Shown in pieces: positions 48,069 to 59,573 of a stretch of 64,000 bases of DNA. Below the pieces are notes generated by a model. The model did not search any database. It saw nothing but the letters and a program-made list of their open reading frames with translations, and was not told where the DNA came from. The position numbers and the translations under genes are program-made. This DNA is from Rhodamnia argentea (lineage: Eukaryota > Streptophyta > Magnoliopsida > Myrtales > Myrtaceae), in NCBI RefSeq assembly GCF_020921035.1, contig NC_063158.1, positions 2,090,001 to 2,154,000 on the forward strand, read 5' to 3'. The first letter of the stretch is position 1, and the number at the start of each line of letters is the position of its first letter.

Positions 48069-51000
48069 ATGGACTTGGATTGTGCATTACGTGTTGACGC
48101 TCTCGCCGAACTCATGGATGAAAGCTCAAATGAGCAGAAATCTGTCTATGAAAAGTGGGAGCGATCCAACCACATATCTCTAATGATTATGAAAGGCTCC
48201 ATAACGACCGCTATTCGGGGAGCATTCCTTACTCTAATAATGCTAAGGAGTACCTTGCTCACATTGAGGGGCGCTCTGATGGTACTTCTAAAGTACAAGC
48301 CACTGTTCTTATTTCCAAAATGATTAACCTCAAGTATAATGGAATCAATGGTGTTCGTGAGCACATTATGCGGATGAATAATATGGTTACTGAACTTAAT
48401 TCCTTGGATATGGAAATCTCTAAAGGTTTTCTTGTTCACTTCATTATGACATTTCTTCCTGCACAGTTTGGTCCTTTTAAGATCAACGATAATACGCAAT
48501 ATGAGAAATGAAAGATGAGCGAGCTGATTTCTATGTGTGTCCAAGAAGAAGAGAGGCTGAAATCCGAACAACCTGACGGTGCTCATGTAATTGCTTTTGG
48601 TTCAAACAAAGGAAAAGGAAAGATGCATGGCAAGGATCACAATTATGGAAATAAGGGTACTCATAACTCTATGATTAACAAGGCTGGTCCTTTTGGTTCA
48701 AAAGGATCAAGTGGTCCTAAATGTCATTTTTGTAGAACTAAAGGACATGTGAGGAAAGAATGCTCGAAATTATGGCACTAGCTAGAGAAGAACGATAATA
48801 CTTTATTAAGACATATTTGTTATGAGCCATATCTTGATGATGCTCCTTTAAATACATGGTGGATTGATATTGGTGTAACTCTATACATAACTAATTTATT
48901 GCAAGGATTCCTTTAAAAGAAGAAGCTAAATAAGGGAGACCCAAACATTATCGTGGGAAATGGAGAAAAGGTTCTAGTTGAAGCATTTGACACTCTTCAT
49001 TTGGTGTTGAAAAGTGATTTCAATTTGGATTTAGTTGATACTGTTTATGTTCCCAGTATTACTAAAAACTTAATTTCTGTTTGAAAACTTGATGCTTATG
49101 ACTATTCGTTTAAGTTCGAGAATAAAAATTGCTCCATTTCTCGTTATGATAAGATCGTTGGTTATAGTCCGTTAGAGGTAAACCTCTACAAACCGTATTT
49201 AGATTCTTTGTTTGCTGAATCATTAGTTTCAATGAATATGAATGACAAAGTTGCTAAAGCTGGTAAGAAACGAAAATCAGAGAATGAAATTCCTCAAAAT
49301 TATGGCATAAACGTCCGGGCCAAATATCACAAGGTAAAATGGAACGCATCATTAAGGATGGAATTCTACATTCTCTAGATTTCTCTGATTTTGACACCTA
49401 TATTGAATGCATTAAATGAAAGTTTCCAAAGGGCAATAAATATGGTGCCACAAGAAGTAAGGGACTTTTACAAATTATCCACACTGACATTTGTGGCCTT
49501 TTTCTTACTCTTGGTATTAGTAGTCATAAGTATTTTATCACTTTCATCGATGACTACTCACGTTATGGTTATGTCTATTTTATCTATAATAAATATGAAG
49601 TACTATACATGTTTAAGATCTACAAAGCCAAAATTGAAAATCAATTCGACTTAAAGATTAAAGTTGTAAGATCCGACCGTGAAGGAGAATATTATAGAAG
49701 GTTCTCCGAAATAGGTCATAATCCTAGTGCTTTTGCTTTATTTCTAGAGCAATGCGGCATAGTTGCTCAGTATACAATGTTGGGTACTCCCCAACAAAAT
49801 GGTGTTGCTGAGCCACGAAATCATACTTTAATGGATATGGTACGAAGTATGATATACCATAGCACTTGACCAGAGTGTCTTTGTGTTAAAGCTCTTAAAA
49901 TAGCAGTGCATATCTTTAATCGGGTTTCCAAGAAATCCGTGGTTACAACATCTTATGAATTGTGGACAAAAAGAAAATCGAGTTTGGGATATCTTCATGT
50001 ATGGGGTTGTTTGGCTGAGGCAAAGATATATAACCCATAAATGAGGAAACTTGGTGCAGCCTAGGATAGGCTACTCGAACAAAAGAATTGGGAGAGGAAC
50101 TTGCACACGCGGACTAGAATGAACAATGATTACGGTCTTCGATGGTTGCTCTTCTAGGCCTCCAAGGAAGTTGATAGGACAACGATTCTTCTAGATCGAT
50201 GACTGCAACTCTTCAAGGATGCAGATTTTTGAAAACCTCCGACTCTTCAAGGACAGAGTGAAAACTCTTCTAGGTTTTCGAGAGGGTATGAACTCTTCAA
50301 GGTTCGGGATAATTGCATAAAGCAAATTTTCATTAATCAAGATTGTTTGTCATCTACAGCAATTAGATGGCATTTTATAGCCAAAGAGACGCAAATGAAA
50401 ATACTAAAATCAAATCTAGAAACTGGAGAACATTAAGAACATAGAAACCATAAAACATTAAAGTTCTTAGAAACTATAAGCCATTAAGAGCGAGATATTT
50501 CCCAACGTCTTCGTAACTATCCCAAGGTGTCCTCAAGCTTCCAATGTGTAGGAAATGACAAAGCCTTCATTATGGGGTGGACTCGCGGATGCGGTTTCCG
50601 ATTTGTGTTCTTTCGATATTGGTAAGACTTGTCGAGCTTGAATGCGGGCTGATCTCCTCGGTCGAGTGAGCTCATCTTCGATGCGGGCTGCATCAAAACT
50701 CAACCAAGGACCATAACTTGTTATTTCGTTGGTTACCCTGAAAGATCAAAGATTTTAGATTTTATTGCCCTTTCACATACCAATAAATTTGTTGAAACTA
50801 GAAATGCGGTATATTTAGAAAATGCTGATTATAATACCCCTAGAACAATAGACCTTGAGGAAACCCGAGATCAAGTCTCAATTCGGGATTGTGTTTTGAT
50901 TCCTATTATTCAAGAGTCTAGTGTATCATTAAATTCATCAGAAGGTTCTAGTCCACTAGAGGAGGTACCCAATGAAGAAGATCATAATATATAGCCTATT

Positions 51001-52280
51001 CTTCCTCCCATTGATGAACAATCTCTTAGGAGATCGGGACGAGAAGGGAAATCAGCTATCTCCGATGATTACATCGTATATCTAGATGAGTCAAACTATA
51101 ATGTTGCCATAGAAACTAATCCCATCTCTTATGATGAAGCCATTACAAGCGATCATTCAACTCAATGGGTTGAAGCCATGAAAGATGAGTTGTACTCCAT
51201 GAAAACTAATGGTGTCTATGACCTGGTAGAGTTGCCTAAATGGGCTAGTGTATATATCTCAAGATTAGTGGGAGTAAATTTATCATTCTAGTACTATATG
51301 TAGATGATATTTTACTTGCTAGCAGTGATAAAGACATTTTGTATGAGACCAAGAGTTTTCACATTACTTTTCACATAACTTTGGGATGAAAGACCTTGGT
51401 GAAGCCTCTTTTGTAATAAGCATTGGGATTCATAGAGATAGATCTCGAGGGATCTTAGGACTTTCCTAAAGAGCTTACATTGAAAAGATTCTCAAGAGAC
51501 TCAATATACATAATTGCTCTCACAATGTTGCCTCTATTGTTAAGAGTGACAAATTTAACTTAGTGTAATGCCCTAGAAATCAACTAGAGCTTGTACAAAT
51601 GGAGCATGTTCCCTATACATTGGCAGTAGAGTCTTTTGTACACTCAAGCATGTACTCGCCCAGACATAGCGTATGTTGTTGGAATGCTTAGCCATCACTA
51701 AATAAACTTGGGAATGGGTCATTAGAAAGCAGCTAAGAAAATGATGCGCTACTTATAGGGTACAAAAGATTTTATGCTTACCTACAAGAGAACAGATAAC
51801 CTTGAGGTTATTTGTTATTCTGATTTTGATTATGCTGGATGCATCGATACTAAGAAATCTACATCAAGTTACATTTTTATGCTTGCTGGAGGACCCATCT
51901 CATGAAAGAGTGCAAAGCAGTCCATAACTGCATCTTCCACTATGAAGGTAGAGTTTATAGCATGTTATGAAGCGAGTTCTCATGGTCTCCGGTTGAGGAA
52001 CTTCATTTTGGGGCTTGAGGTAATTGATACTATTTCGAGACCACTGAAGATTCATTGTGACAATCATGCTGCTGTTTTTGTCTCAAAAAACAACAAGTCA
52101 AGTGGTGCATCCTAACACATTGACATTAAGTATCTTGTTGTGAGAGAAAGAGTTCAAAATCAAATTGTGTCTATTCATCATATTAGTACGGAAGCCATCT
52201 TAGCAGATCCCATAAAGAAAAGCTTACCATCCAATTTCTTTCTAGAATATGTTGCTAGCATGAGTTTGGTTAATAGCCTT
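48069..52280 (+). pseudogene. Copia gag-pol remnant with deletion and insertion
   Basis: Pieces in order are: gag in two frames (48069-48511); zinc knuckle CHFCRTKGHVRKEC (48722-48763), intact; integrase with HTDICG, FIDDYSR, VRSDREGEYY and TPQQNGVAEPRN (about 49480-49869), the residue after the catalytic Glu being Pro in place of Arg; an unrelated insert (about 50056-50708); a linker; reverse transcriptase kept only from YLKISGSKFIILVLYVDD onward (about 51255); RNase H with HCDNHAAVF (about 52053). The N-terminal half of reverse transcriptase is missing at a junction near 51242. Many stops are present. It cannot encode a working polyprotein. Confidence 0.85.
50056..50708. mobile_element. Unidentified 0.65-kb insertion in Copia pol
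   Basis: The pol reading MRKLG stops at about 50055 and resumes as RTITCYFVGYPERSK at about 50709, a junction that is continuous in intact Copia elements. The inserted DNA contains four variants of GACTCTTCAAGG/GAACTCTTCAAGG (about 50209, 50250, 50290) and ends near GGGCTGCATC, loosely complementary to its start GTGCAGCC. No target duplication or coding region was seen, so its class is unknown. Confidence 0.5.
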
Positions 52281-52676
52281 TAGTGTAAACCATGATTTTG
52301 GACACATAATGTATTTTCATATTTTATTATCACCTCATGTAATGGATTTTAAATTTATGGTTTGTTGTCTCTTGTTATGTGTGCACATTTGAAGCCTTTT
52401 GAAACAAACAATTATGTACGGACCTCATGAACATGTTTATACTATGAAACGCTATTGTTCATGACTATTAAGTCATTAGATGTTGTGTTTGATGTTTGTA
52501 CTGGGATAGTAACTGGATAACGGTATTGTAGCATTGGAACATGGACAACGGCTTCAATTTTTTTATGTATAAATGTCAAACATGACCTTACTTAAGGGAT
52601 GCTATATATGCTTGATTATGTTGTGTTAAGCCTCATGAATCAAATCGTTAATAGAACCTTTGACCAAGTGGGAGAA

Positions 52677-53101
52677 TGTTGGATTTGACGAGATCCAATC
52701 CAATTATGTTGCCAATCAGTTCTATTATTTAAGTAAGTATATTACGGGAATATTTTTATGACATTCAATTGAGCTTCTAGAACCCATATCTTAAACATTG
52801 ATGGACGGTTGAGATTAGGCTGCTCTAGAGTTGGTCCCATCACTCCCTCTATATAAGATATGTTTTTGCGTCGAATGGCTAACGCTTTTCTTACGCTTCC
52901 GCTTCTTCCACAAAATCACAGAGAGAAAAAAAAAAATACACATCCATCACAATTATCATAGAGGAGAATGGTGAAGATCTATACCCATAAAAGATATATT
53001 CTCCCTCATCGGATCGACAATGGCTTCCTTTGATTCAGATGTGTTACATCTATCAATTTCATTTTATGTTCGTGTGATTGAAAGATCCCATCGATTTAAC
53101 A
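52677..53101 (+). repeat. 3' LTR of the decayed Copia element
   Basis: 425 bases, longer than the 5' LTR mainly through an insertion near 52727-52745. It is preceded by the polypurine tract. Confidence 0.85.
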
Positions 53102-53514
53102 GAAGAAGCTTGCTGTCGAAGTGAAGCTAGTTAGCTAACATCAATTTGCGCAGCTTCTTGGTTTTTTTGCTATGAGCATGCACTTTTACATAGGAGAGGA
53201 TCAATTTGTTAGTCTTGTTTGCACCAGCAATGCGCCTTTGGGTGACCATATTTATTATAATGAAATTACTCCCTGTTTAATTGAAAGAGATCCACTTTTG
53301 ATGTGGTTTTTTGTTTATGAAGTTGTTAGTATGTCTCTTTTACATTCTCTTAACACGAAAGATAAAAGTTACACCGTTTGTTTTTTCAGTGAATTAAGTA
53401 ATTGTTGAGAGATGGAGGTAAAATTATAGTAGTTTTTTTTTTGTCGAAAAAATTATAGTAATTTAGTGAGAACAAGAATGGAAAGTCCTTTAATGGAAGA
53501 AAAAGTCTTGGTCA
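53102..53514. other. Short intergenic stretch
   Basis: Between the 3' LTR and a MITE remnant. A plus-strand frame 53172-53408 (78 codons) has no recognisable domain or splice partner. Confidence 0.35.
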
Positions 53515-53680
53515 CACCAAAAGACTTTTCAAATATAGGTTTACCAAATACTCTTGTATTTCCTCAAAGTTCTATTGAATTACAGTTATCAAACAGTCTT
53601 GCATTTCCCCAAAGCTCTTTAGGCTAAAAGCCTTTGCATTTAGCCTAAGACTTTTTCCTAAAATCAAACCAAACGCACCC
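53515..53680. mobile_element. Truncated MITE abutting the GH9 fragment
   Basis: Sequence ending AAACCAAACGCACCC at 53680 matches the right half of the MITE at 18728-19200 (CATTTCCCCAAAGCTC, AGGCTAAA and the terminal ACCAAACCCACCC). The left terminus is not present. Its end coincides exactly with the first base of duplication copy 2. Confidence 0.6.
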
Positions 53681-54044
53681 TACATATTGGGGAAGGATCC
53701 TATGAACATGTCATACATGGTGGGCTGGGGCTCTAAATACCTGAGGTTGCTGCACCACCGTGGCGAGTCGATCCCGTCCATCAATCCACCCTGCTAAGGT
53801 CGGCTGCGATGAGGGTCTCACCACGTACTATTCATCAATCAATCCGAACCCGAACATGCATGAAGGGGTGATCGTGGGCGGGCCCGACTTGAACGACCAG
53901 TTCAGTGATTTGAGATCGGATTACTCGCACTCAAAGGTGGCAATGTACACGAATGCGGCCTTTGTTGGGGCGGTGGCTACTTTGGTTTCTGGAACCCAAG
54001 AAGAGTATGTGGGGAGGAAGAAGATGGAGATTCATTCGTCGTAA
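53681..54044 (+). pseudogene. GH9 endoglucanase last-exon fragment
   Basis: This aligns with 40796-41161, starting six bases into the parent's last exon ([17 protein letters not shown] and onward). No upstream exon exists in the window. A 2-base deletion near 53785 (CCATCAATCC for the parental CCATCCACATCC) shifts the frame after the HHRG motif. Downstream, the parental SEPMT is read as SKVAM, removing the catalytic Glu. Stop at 54042-54044 corresponds to the parental stop. It lacks signal peptide, DAGDN site and most of the fold, so it is a pseudogene. Confidence 0.9.
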
Positions 54045-54284
54045 TAAGATAGAAACATACATTCACTCAAAATCAAGTGCTCTGAGTGTGAGAATGATTC
54101 CAAAGAACAATGGATGACCATGAATGAAATTTACCTTAAAATCATAGGAACCTCTGAGATATTATTGCTGCTAAGACTTTGATTAACTCCAATAACCATT
54201 GAATGAAACCACATAAATCATGTGAAATAATTTTCTGAAAGAAAGACATTTTTACATTATCTTAAAATTTGCATAGGCTATAAT

Positions 54285-54512
54285 GGTGCGTACTTTTTTT
54301 TGCTGAAAATGCACAATTTGGAAAACATTTTTTGAAATATAATTTTTTGAATCTAAAAAAAATCACCGTCTGCGACAATATTTAGATATCAACTGTTGTC
54401 CACGATGAAACTTCTTTTATTGATCAATTATTTCAAGGGATATAAGCAGTTATTTTTAAAAATATATATATTTTTCGAATCATTTATTTCCCGCAAAACA
54501 AGCATAGCCTAA
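54285..54512. mobile_element. Small MITE, more complete than its copy-1 counterpart
   Basis: The left part GGCTATAATGGTGCG and the right part CCCGCAAAACAAGCATAGCC are inverted around an AT-rich centre with ATTTAGATATCAACTGTTGTC. The same centre word occurs in the 7063 MITE (ATTTAGATATTAATTATTGTC). In copy 1 only the left portion remains (about 41538). The insertion therefore predates the duplication. Confidence 0.5.
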
Positions 54513-55576
54513 GAGTAATCTCAACATTCGTAATTGATTCACATAAAAAGATCCTGTATTCTCTTTGATTCTATGTTGCCCTTTTTCTCTTCGTGAATTT
54601 TCTCTACTCTGATTGCTCTAAAGTCCTATTCTTAAGTCCTTTAACCATTTTGACCAAACAAAAAAAAAATTCCTTTTAACCATTTGAGTTTTCTTCATTA
54701 ACAGAAGCTAATTTTTTGGATTTTCATTGTTCCTTGATCTTCTCTTCCGCAATTAAAAATCAAAAATTCGTTTTCTTAGGGACAAACGGTCTTTTAGGAA
54801 TGGGTAAACAAAAGAAAAGGAATCTGAAAAGGAACCCTAATGAACTTTCGGTCCATTTTGACTCTTACATGTGTTTATCCTCTTGTTATGCTGTTTTTTT
54901 TTTTTTTTTTTTTGGCTTCTTTCTTTCTTATGTATTGCCGTCCTTTTCCTATGATTCAGTAGGGAAGAGGATGGGGGCGGTGGCTTTGGTCACCCGGTCG
55001 ACAAAATCCTCCAAAACGTGCACAAGTTGATTGCATATCTAGAAAAATTGAAAAAAATTATGTCTAAGTCTCTCAGTTATTGAAACACATGCATGAGAAT
55101 GAGGTTCCATGATCCTTGCAGTTATTAAATTGCGAAATACCTTTTTAATTCTTCATTACATCTCCGGGAAATTCGGACAAAGTCTTATTACTGCCTTCGG
55201 TCTTGCACTTGTTTCACTCGGACATGTTCATGTTTAAGATTTAGTTCCACATGGGGATTTGCAAAAGACATTATCTATGCACCTCACTTTGTAATTTTGT
55301 GTAATTAGCTGATACTTAGCTGATCAAAACCCAGCCAACCCTTTTTTAAAATTCCCTAATGAAAGCAGTCTTATCCGGTGAGCCAAAATTAATGGCGCTA
55401 ATGAAATTTCTATACCGTATTCTTCCATGCATGTCATAAGTTATGGATCTTCTATTTCTTTTTCGATCTTTACAATTGAGCAGCAAACTTAAAAAACTAT
55501 CATCACTTGGACAAAAATACTACAAGATGTGATTCGTTAATCTCGCTCTGTCGAACGAGTTCTTCATGTGGTGATT

Positions 55577-56782
55577 TTAGCTGCAGCCAGCGAGGCCTAG
55601 ATCCATAACCATCTCGTTCAGCTCCTCGAACCCCATGAATATTTCATCGCTGAAGAATGAGGTCGGGTCGACGTTGTTGTCGTAGCTCCCACCGGATAAC
55701 CCGCTCCCGCAGCTGGACAATTGCTCCTTGTCTTCTTCAGAAAGAGTCGTGACGAGCGGAGGAGTCGTTGGAGACTGAGCAGCAGTTGAGCCCAGAGAGT
55801 CGCACGCGCTCTTGGCTAGAGGCCCACGCATGTTGCCTTTAACTATGGCGGATTGCTTTGCTTTAGGGGGAGCGAACTTGTTCCTGGTGCTGCCGGCAAG
55901 CGCGTTCCGGCGAGTTGGGAGGGTGTGGCTGTGCTCGCCGGTGTAGGTCACGACAAAGACGCTGGGGTCGGAGCTGCTTCGCTCAACTTGTTTCCTTGCC
56001 AAACAACCCTTTGAGCTGCTGCACCTATAGTAGCTCCTGTTAATGCACAAAATTTTCCAACCCCAGCAACACATTCAGTTAGGCCAACCGAAATAAGGTG
56101 TCCGTGAGGAAAAAAAATTGAAACGTTGCCCGTTGCCGAGAAAATTTGTGGAACTGAGATTAATTTAAACTCAGCCATTCAGTGCAAATTGAAGCTCAAG
56201 TGGCATCTTTTGGACCGACCTGGGATAGGGCGAACCCTTGATCGGCTTCTGGCCGTACTTGCGCCAAGCCCACATGTCCGACGAGATCCCGTCCGCCGTC
56301 ACATGGTGCACCTCCCTTTTCTGCTGATTCTTCCTAATTATCCAATTAAACCTAATCAATCTTTTGATGAACATCAACGCGCAAACCAATTCTCATAACA
56401 AGAAGACCTATTTATCTTACCTTCTCCTTTGTTTAGCTCCATCATAACAAACTGCCTGGCTCGTCATCGAAGCATCCGTCAAGGGCTCTTCTTCCTCCAG
56501 CTTATTCTCGGCCTCTTCAATCACTTCTTCAGATTTCGATGCCGTGTCACACGCAGATGGCAGCACCGGATAGAACGGCTTGTAGAGCTGCTCCAAATCA
56601 TCTAAGAGTGCCGACGTCTCGGCAAACTCAGGAAACCCGGCAAAGAGGAACTCTTCCTGTCGCGGGCGGGCAACAGACCACCACGTCGCACAATCCGTGA
56701 CGTCATAACAAGTCTCGCCGACGCTGCACCCCCGGATGACGGCCTGCAGATCCCAATCATGAACGCAGCACGCGGGATTCAT
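55577..56782 (-). CDS. WRKY transcription factor, group IIe (WRKY22/29-like), copy 2
   Basis: Exons 56782-56421, 56333-56220 and 56036-55577 have the same lengths (362, 114 and 460) as copy 1 and join to an uninterrupted 311-aa protein. The exon-2 part of the domain is residue-for-residue identical to copy 1, including [20 protein letters not shown]. Differences cluster outside it: about 14 in exon 1 and 18 in exon 3, such as [11 protein letters not shown] becoming [11 protein letters not shown]. By eye, nonsynonymous and synonymous changes in exon 3 are about equal in number, which suggests purifying selection relaxed outside the DNA-binding domain. Same expected function as copy 1. Its TATA box differs by one base. 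Confidence 0.9.
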
Positions 56783-56844
56783 TGCACAGTAGGAGATTAT
56801 CTCAGATCAAAGGTTTGATAAAAAGAAGGTAAGGGAGGAAGATG

Positions 56845-56852
56845 CTTATATA
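56845..56852 (-). promoter_or_regulatory. TATA box of WRKY copy 2
   Basis: TATATAAG on the minus strand where copy 1 has TATATAAA, at the same distance from the ATG. The surrounding leader is nearly identical. A TTGACT core at about 56948 is shared with copy 1. Confidence 0.45.
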
Positions 56853-57985
56853 TTGGGAGAGATTTCGGGTGACGAATTCAAAAGTTGCGAGCTTGAAGTG
56901 TCCAGTTTCGCCTCAGCCCCCGAGTTCTTGCATCCATATTCTGGGTTTGACTATGCGGAAAAAGTCAGACGATTTTAAAACATAATGGGCATTGAATGAA
57001 TGGATGCGTGAATCAGCGGAAGATATAGTAATCCTTCTTATATACAAGTTGCAGGTGGCCCCAAGCAAGACTTTCTTTGGATCTATTGGTGGCTAAAAGT
57101 TGATTCTGTATCTTTTTTCATTGCACTTCCTTCACTTTCGGGGATGACTTTGAACTTTTGGCATTTATGAAAAGCTCTAATTGTTTTTTTTCATTTTTTG
57201 GACTGTTTACAAGTCGGCTGTGGACTTGAGAAATTGGGGGAGATCTTGCTGGAAAACTTCCGTCTTACGTTTCGGGTCAGTCCACAATATGGGAAAAAGA
57301 AGAAGAAAATGAACAATCTAGGAAATTTCCTGCTTAGGGTTATACTATTATGTATGACAAAGATTTTAGTTCTTTTGACAGGATATGATAGACTATGTGA
57401 GATCACTACTAGAAAAGCTATTAGATGAAGTCGGGACCTGAAAAAGAAGAGGCAAATGGGACCCGAAAAGATTTGAACCGAGCTTAAGCTGTTAGATGAA
57501 GGCGTAGTGTGCTATTTAATTACTCAATCAGAATATATGAGCCGTTTCATAAACATGTCAAACTCCAAAGTTTGAAAATGGCTGTCACATGGGAAAAATC
57601 AAAGGGAAAAATAAACAATCGAAATAATTGAATAAACACATTAAGAGTGGCTAGTGAGATTGGTACAAATTTTATTGGAATTCTTGCATGGGACGCGACT
57701 ATATCCATAAACAAAATTATCCTCTAACGTTTGTGACATGGTGGTAATGATTGACACGAGTTTGACGACACTGCAAAAGCTTGCACACAAGTGCAAAGGA
57801 TCGCTTGAAAGGGCTGTCCAAAAAAAAAAAAAAAGTTATGTTGACTAAAAGTCCTAAAATTTGCCACCAAAGTACAATCGAATATTAAAACTTTCAAAAA
57901 GTACAATCAAATCCTAAAACTTGATAAATTGATGAAATCAAATCCTTCCGTTAATTCCGTCCAATTCGGCTAATGAAAAAATTCC
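56853..57985. other. Upstream region of WRKY copy 2
   Basis: Mirrors 43314-44302. A small copy-2-specific stretch at about 57360-57530 includes TTGAACCGAGCTTAAGCTGT, a SINE-like word also resembled at 38455. No gene was recognised. Confidence 0.45.
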
Positions 57986-58405
57986 TATTGGCATTTTTTT
58001 ATTACTTTCTCTCTCCTACTTGTTGCTGATGTGGCTAAAACAAGAAGATATGTCCAAAACGACGTCGTTTTGGTCCAAATTTGATTTTTAATATAAACAT
58101 TAATTAAATTATTAAAGAAAAAAAAAAGCAAAACCAGCAAGGGCCCCAGCTGGCCCTCGCCTCTGCCACCCCCATCATTGCCAAAAGGGCAAGGATCGGC
58201 TAGGGTCGCCGGGCCTTTGGTGACTCAATTGAATTTTCATGGTAAGTTTTAGGATTTCTAATGAATATATCCCTTATATCAATAATCAGTTTTAGGATTC
58301 AATTCTATTTTGGTAACAAGTTCTAAAACTTCTAATGCACGTATCCCTAAATACTAATATAACCCTAGGAATTTAGAAAATCAAATATAAGCGGAAAGAA
58401 AGAAA

Positions 58406-59298
58406 TCTGAAAATGATAATAAGTAGCAAAAGGGATGAAAGAAAGTGTAGTAACTTGGACTTAAAATAGAAAAAAAAAAGGTTATCCTAAACGTAGGAAA
58501 ACAAAGGATTTTGGGGCCGAAGAAAATCCTAAATAGGTATTCCAATCCCGGAAAATAAAAATAAAAATAAAAACCGTCAAACGACTCCGGATGGCGATTG
58601 CCGAAGTCAATAGATAGAGAGGGAGGCAGGAGAGGTCGCGGGGCTTGTGGCGATGGCGATGGAGGTTCGGCTAGTTGGGAGTTGGGGCTATTGTCGGCCG
58701 GTTGAGCCGGCGACCTTTCGATCGAGTGGGTGGTTCGATGAGGAGAGGTGTGAAGAAAATGGACATGTGATGTGATCTCGTGAATAGGACACCAGATGAA
58801 TCCATTGTAGTGGGGCAGCGGACCTTCACCTTTTTGGATCCCCATTCGATCACTCGGAAATATGCATTACTTCACAAGAAATTACAAAGATTGGCGTGAC
58901 CATTAATTCTTCTACACTTCTTTGATATTTAATGCTTCAATTATTCAATTCAAGTGGACATATACCTTATAACTTCTTTTTCTCGTGATTAGTTCTTATA
59001 TAGGCTCCAAAATTGCCGCGTCGAGATCGGCCGATCAAATGGACTGAATTGGCGTAATTGCAAAAAGGATTAAGACTCAATTAGCCAAAAAAAAAAAAAC
59101 ATTAGGACTGAATTGACACGATTGCAATAAGTTTAAGATTTTTTTGATAATTTTCCATACTTATCGGTTTACCTAAAAAAAAAATTATAAGTTAGTCGAT
59201 TTCTTTGGACATTCTTCTTGATAAGTCAAAACTTTTATAATGATGCAATGAACTAATTAAAAAAAAAAAGATTAGAGACGGCTGAAGATTGTCTCCGT
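58406..59298. other. Intergenic DNA, no gene supported
   Basis: A minus-strand frame of 154 codons (58845-58381) is rich in Pro, Ser and Phe, with no domain, and ends inside the duplicated block. I regard it as chance. Around 59040-59150 lies a partial copy of the 35151/59574 MITE family. Confidence 0.4.
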
Positions 59299-59559
59299 CT
59301 ATGATTGCCGAAGGCCCTTTCTGATTGCGAACCAACTATGTGCGGAAAAGATTGACCACAATCCGGATAAAAAGTCTAGTAGATAAAGGCCATGTCTTTT
59401 CAGATTTGAGTTCACACTAAAGTTTACAATCTTGAAAGTGATTAAATCACAGTTTATGTCGTCCCCATAAAGTAGAGACCACCTATGTTCTTGCCCGGGC
59501 GGCCGTATTGTCCTAGAGGCCTTGATTTCCAGGCCATGCCCGGAGATATCTTTCGTCAA
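59299..59559 (-). other. Open frame of unknown nature, 86 codons
   Basis: The minus-strand frame has balanced, protein-like composition (for example SRTIRPPGQEHRWSLLYGDD), unlike the AT-rich surroundings. The inverted-repeat element at 59574 starts just upstream of it and may have split or displaced it. I do not recognise a family, and no splice-linked partner is obvious. It may be a gene fragment or chance. Confidence 0.25.
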
Positions 59560-59573
59560 CTTTCGACAAATTT

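Larger units (their letters stand above)
46487..53101 (+). mobile_element. Decayed Copia LTR retrotransposon
   Basis: LTRs lie at 46487-46892 and 52677-53101. Both begin TG, carry GGATTTGACGAGATCCAAT, and end TTTAACA. They differ at roughly one base in ten and by a 15-base or so indel. A primer binding site TGGTATCAAAGCG follows the 5' LTR at 46896, and the polypurine tract AAGTGGGAGAA precedes the 3' LTR. The flanks GAATA (46482-46486) and GAAGA (53102-53106) could be a mutated 5-bp duplication. LTR divergence makes it clearly older than the intronic Copia element. It sits between the two copies of the segmental duplication. Confidence 0.9.
53681..58405. repeat. Segmental duplication, copy 2
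   Basis: Collinear with 40796-45545. Compared with copy 1 it lacks the Mutator-like insertion, retains extra sequence around 54300-54830 and 55132-55467, and has an intact WRKY gene beside a broken GH9 exon. The left edge meets a MITE end; the right edge fades near 58405 in the word AAATCAAATATAAGCGGAAAG. Confidence 0.9.

Noticed and set aside
53172..53408. 78-codon plus-strand frame beside the old Copia element
   Set aside because: No recognisable domain and located between transposon pieces.
40796..58405. A multi-gene biosynthetic or defence cluster
   Set aside because: The repeated WRKY and GH9 pieces come from one segmental duplication; the genes do not share a pathway and no other enzyme genes are present.
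58381..58845. 154-codon minus-strand open frame
   Set aside because: Low-complexity Pro/Ser/Phe content, no domain, and the frame runs into duplicated non-coding DNA whose partner copy is not open in the same way.
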